NCBI GenBank assembly: GCA_964543235.1
Contig: CAZIXE010000015.1
Span: 8,883-72,882 of the forward strand
Source of the DNA: JANMMJ01 sp964543235
GTDB lineage: Bacteria; Pseudomonadota; Alphaproteobacteria; Rhizobiales; Aestuariivirgaceae
Length of the DNA stretch: 64,000 bases
Direction of reading: 5' to 3'
The notes beneath the pieces were generated by a model. That model was not told where the DNA came from. It made no database searches and saw nothing but the letters and a program-made list of their open reading frames with translations. Position numbers and translations under genes: made by a program. Shown here piece by piece: positions 61,998-64,000 of this stretch. How positions within the stretch are numbered: position 1 is the stretch's first letter; each line of letters opens with the position of its first letter.

Positions 61998-63031
61998 GTA
62001 ACGCGCTCCAGGCGCAGCGGGGCCGGGTGTTGGGCATCGCGGATCGCCATGAGATCGCGCACCAGCGGCTCCAGCTCAAGGCCGTTCACCGCAGCAATGC
62101 GCTGCCACTTGGCCTGCGGCAGGGCGGCGAAGCCGGCACAGGCACCGGCCATGCCGCATGCCATGGCGCCGATCGTATCGGTATCGTCGCCGATGTTGGC
62201 GCTGAGCAGCGCCGCCTGCCAGGGATCATGGCCGGCGAGTCTTACGATGGCAAAGGCCATGGGAACCGACTCGCGGGCCGCAACGCTGGTGCCGATGCGG
62301 GTTGCAAGTTCGATGGCGTCCGGGAGCCCGGACCGGCCCCGCGCCCCGTCGAGAGCGGCGGCAATGGCCGCGCTGATCCCGGGGCCGGACCTCGCATTGC
62401 GGCGGCGTTCGCCTTCGGCGGCAGCCGCGAGCGCCAGTGGCAGGGCGGGCTCGAAACCCTCGCCAGCGATGCCGGCGGAGACGATGGCGGCCACGGCGGC
62501 GGCCGCACCGATGGCGTCTGCCGTGTTGTGGGTGAGCCGGCAGGTCGCCTCCACCCGGTCGACCAGGGCGGCGAGGGGCTCAGGGGGTGTTGCCACGCCC
62601 ACGGGCACAATGCGCATGGCGGCACCGTTGGTGGCGCCGAAGCGGCCCGCCTCATGCGCCGGCACACCCTGCAGCAGGGCATCGATGGCGCGCCTTGTCG
62701 AGGGCCCCAGGAGATCGTTGACGCCACGGGCGCGGGTATCGCGTTCCCAGTCAAGCAGGCTCAGGGCCCAGGCTGTTTCGTCGAAGCCGCCGCCGCGGTC
62801 GATCAGATGCCGGGCGAGGAGGAGGCTCTGCTCGGTATCGTCGGTGATGGTGCCGGCCTTCAGGCCGGCGCTCACCGGCTGGTCGGCAGCGGCATCGAGG
62901 AGATCGCCGATAACGCCATAGCGCGCCCTGATCGCCGCGCGGCTGAGTGTCTGTGCGGGCATGCCCATGGCATCGCCCATCGCCACGCCCGCCAGTGCGC
63001 CCATGGCCCGGTCGATGGCCACCGCGTCCAT
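61994..63031 (-). CDS. ADP-ribosylglycohydrolase-family protein (YegU-like)
   Basis: 345 residues. The dinuclear metal site is complete: T63-D64-D65-T66-E67 near the N-terminus and G281-D282-D283-T284-D285-T286 near the C-terminus. The family cleaves N- or O-glycosidic bonds of ADP-ribosyl groups on proteins, DNA or small molecules. Here it stands between a GntR regulator (2 bp away) and a PfkB kinase, not near an ADP-ribosyltransferase, pointing to a catabolic substrate. No signal peptide, so it acts after import. Confidence 0.93.
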   Translation of the reverse strand: MDAVAIDRAMGALAGVAMGDAMGMPAQTLSRAAIRARYGVIGDLLDAAADQPVSAGLKAGTITDDTEQSLLLARHLIDRGGGFDETAWALSLLDWERDTRARGVNDLLGPSTRRAIDALLQGVPAHEAGRFGATNGAAMRIVPVGVATPPEPLAALVDRVEATCRLTHNTADAIGAAAAVAAIVSAGIAGEGFEPALPLALAAAAEGERRRNARSGPGISAAIAAALDGARGRSGLPDAIELATRIGTSVAARESVPMAFAIVRLAGHDPWQAALLSANIGDDTDTIGAMACGMAGACAGFAALPQAKWQRIAAVNGLELEPLVRDLMAIRDAQHPAPLRLERVT

Positions 63032-63033
63032 GT

Positions 63034-63759
63034 TCAGAACTCCAGATGCAGGGCGAAGTGGCGGGGATCGAGCAGGCTCACCACATATTCGATGACCGTG
63101 CCCTCCGCATCGCGGACCAGCCGGCGGGTTCTGAGAAAGGGGGTTCCGGGGCGGGCCCCGACAAGGCGCGCGCTATTGTCATCGAGACATTCGATCTCGG
63201 CCCACTCCTCGCCCGACTGCGGCCTGAGGCCGGCTTCGGCGAGCGTCGCCGACAGGGAGCCGCGGGTCAGGCCGCGCGACGGGATCTGCGCGAGTTCGGG
63301 GCGCAGCGGCAGGCGGCTTCGCTCGATCGATACGACGCGGCCCTCCGCCTTCAGGGCGCGGGTGCGATCGACGGCAATGAAGGCCTGCGATGCCAGCTTG
63401 AGCTGGCGGGCCAGGGCCTCATCCTCGATCACCTCGATGCGCAGCAGTCTGGTGGCAATGGCGCCGCCACGGCTGGCCAGGGCGCGCGTCCAGCCCAGGG
63501 CATTGTCGAGGGTCTCGCCGTTGAAGGTGACAAAAGAGCCGATCCCCATCCGGGTGGTGATGAGGCCCTTGCCGGCCAGGGCCTCGAGGCCCTTGCGCAC
63601 GGTGGTGCGGCTGACGGCAAAGCGGCGCACCAGCTCATTCTCGCTCTGCAGGCGGGCGCCGAAACCGAGACGGCCCGACCTGATGTCGCTCTCCAGCGCC
63701 CGGGCCACCTGTTCCGGCTTGGCCTCGGCCAGACGTGTCGAGCGATGCGCAGCGCGCAC
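63034..63759 (-). CDS. GntR/HutC-family regulator (YegW-like)
   Basis: 241 residues from a GTG with AGGGAG about seven bases upstream. Winged helix: EQVARALESDIRSGRLGFGARLQSENELVRRFAVSRTTVRKGLEALAGKGLITTRMGIGSFV. The C-terminal UTRA ligand-binding domain (RTRALKAEGRVVSIERSRLPL...FLRTRRLVRDAEGTVIEYVVSLLDPRHFALHLEF) places it in the HutC group, which senses sugar or amine metabolites. First gene of the operon, with its own operator 22 bp upstream, so autoregulation is likely. Confidence 0.93.
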   Translation of the reverse strand: MRAAHRSTRLAEAKPEQVARALESDIRSGRLGFGARLQSENELVRRFAVSRTTVRKGLEALAGKGLITTRMGIGSFVTFNGETLDNALGWTRALASRGGAIATRLLRIEVIEDEALARQLKLASQAFIAVDRTRALKAEGRVVSIERSRLPLRPELAQIPSRGLTRGSLSATLAEAGLRPQSGEEWAEIECLDDNSARLVGARPGTPFLRTRRLVRDAEGTVIEYVVSLLDPRHFALHLEF

Positions 63760-63781
63760 GGGCTACTCCCTTGCTTACCAG

Positions 63782-63803
63782 TAAACCTGTCTATACCTGT
63801 TTA
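63782..63803. promoter_or_regulatory. GntR/HutC operator
   Basis: GTCTATAC (63789-63796) fits the GntR consensus GTnTAnAC exactly. Outer arms TAAAC (63782-63786) and GTTTA (63799-63803) share its centre, making a 22-bp dyad. On the minus strand it also reads as ACAGGT repeated at 10-bp spacing. It lies 22 bp from the regulator's GTG, where a promoter is expected. Confidence 0.7.
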
Positions 63804-64000
63804 TTCGCGGCGCGTCCAGCGGCAGCATGGCATAGGCGCGGGACCCGCTGTGCAGTCAGTCAAGTCCTGTGGAGGACTGGCTGTGCTGGCATTCTGGGTC
63901 AAGTTCGTTGGTGACAGCACGGAAAACCCAGCAAGATTCGCAGTCAAGGATCATGTCCCCCGGCGTGGTGTAGCTTGACGGCCATCTTGATGCCCGAGAG
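63804..64000. other. Right-edge stretch without a callable gene
   Basis: No supported CDS. It contains a small hairpin, AGTCCT / AGGACT around GTGG (63863-63878). A gene may enter from the right on the minus strand, but too little is present to recognise it. Confidence 0.4.

Noticed and set aside
63856..64000. Minus-strand frame at the right edge reading TTPGDMILDCES, reminiscent of the TPGDxVLDPF motif of DNA methyltransferases
   Set aside because: The match stops after a few residues, the following residues do not fit, and the frame ends soon after; too short to support.
1..64000. CRISPR arrays, tRNA/rRNA genes, riboswitches, transposase genes or long terminal repeats
   Set aside because: None seen on reading through both strands; no regularly spaced repeats or recognisable RNA cores.

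Overview
The window is high-GC bacterial chromosomal DNA, densely packed with genes. It almost certainly comes from an alphaproteobacterium of the order Hyphomicrobiales (Rhizobiales). Supporting signs are an ALAS-type hemA (C4 heme pathway), a TAT-exported beta-helix protein resembling the rhizobial TIGR03808 family, a DUF3422 protein next to dxs, a degenerate RIME/RPE-like intergenic palindrome, and a mass of ABC importers for sugars, cyclitols and amines. I cannot name the species. I saw no rRNA, tRNA, CRISPR array, prophage or intact insertion sequence.

Layout. 1-11.5 kb: the 3' part of a molybdopterin oxidoreductase, a HerA/YjgR-type ATPase, a MacAB-like ABC exporter with its adaptor, and both methylmalonyl-CoA mutase subunits. 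11.6-12.3 kb: an MntA/HepT toxin-antitoxin pair whose toxin lacks the usual catalytic arginine. 12.3-18.7 kb: a small membrane protein, an exonuclease/phosphatase remnant, phoX with a readable Pho box, a TAT-exported beta-helix protein, and an MFS transporter coupled to a class 3 asparaginase. 18.8-20.7 kb: a glutamine amidotransferase, then a rhodanese/MarR pair facing each other across a nested dyad operator, and an unlisted 47-residue secreted peptide. 20.8-28.9 kb: a polyol/tetrose catabolic region (FGGY kinase, GlpD-type dehydrogenase, DhaK without DhaL, EryC-like epimerase, TIM-family isomerase, RpiB) and mannonate dehydratase. 29-35.1 kb: a Taq-type carboxypeptidase coupled to a 2-oxoglutarate oxygenase, adenine deaminase, and a DapA-family aldolase followed by a Gfo/Idh/MocA dehydrogenase.

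35.2-46.5 kb: an inositol-like (iol) block. On the minus strand lie an RpiR regulator, IolD, IolE, a MocA-type dehydrogenase, and a polyamine-type importer that has a binding protein and two permeases but no ATPase. Divergent from the regulator on the plus strand are an aldehyde dehydrogenase, an HpcH aldolase and a 2-hydroxyacid dehydrogenase. 46.6-51.2 kb: dxs, DUF3422 and hemA. 51.2-57.2 kb: a LacI regulator divergent from a complete ribose-type importer, with a perfect palindromic operator overlapping the -35 box.

57.2-63.8 kb: a seven-gene minus-strand operon: GntR regulator, ADP-ribosylglycohydrolase, PfkB kinase and a complete polyamine-type ABC importer. The three non-transport genes match the E. 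coli yegU/yegV/yegW set, but with an ABC importer in place of the YegT permease. A GntR operator with the GTnTAnAC core lies just upstream. This operon is my best candidate for an undescribed system: import, N-glycosidic cleavage and phosphorylation of a glycosylated amine or nucleoside-like compound.
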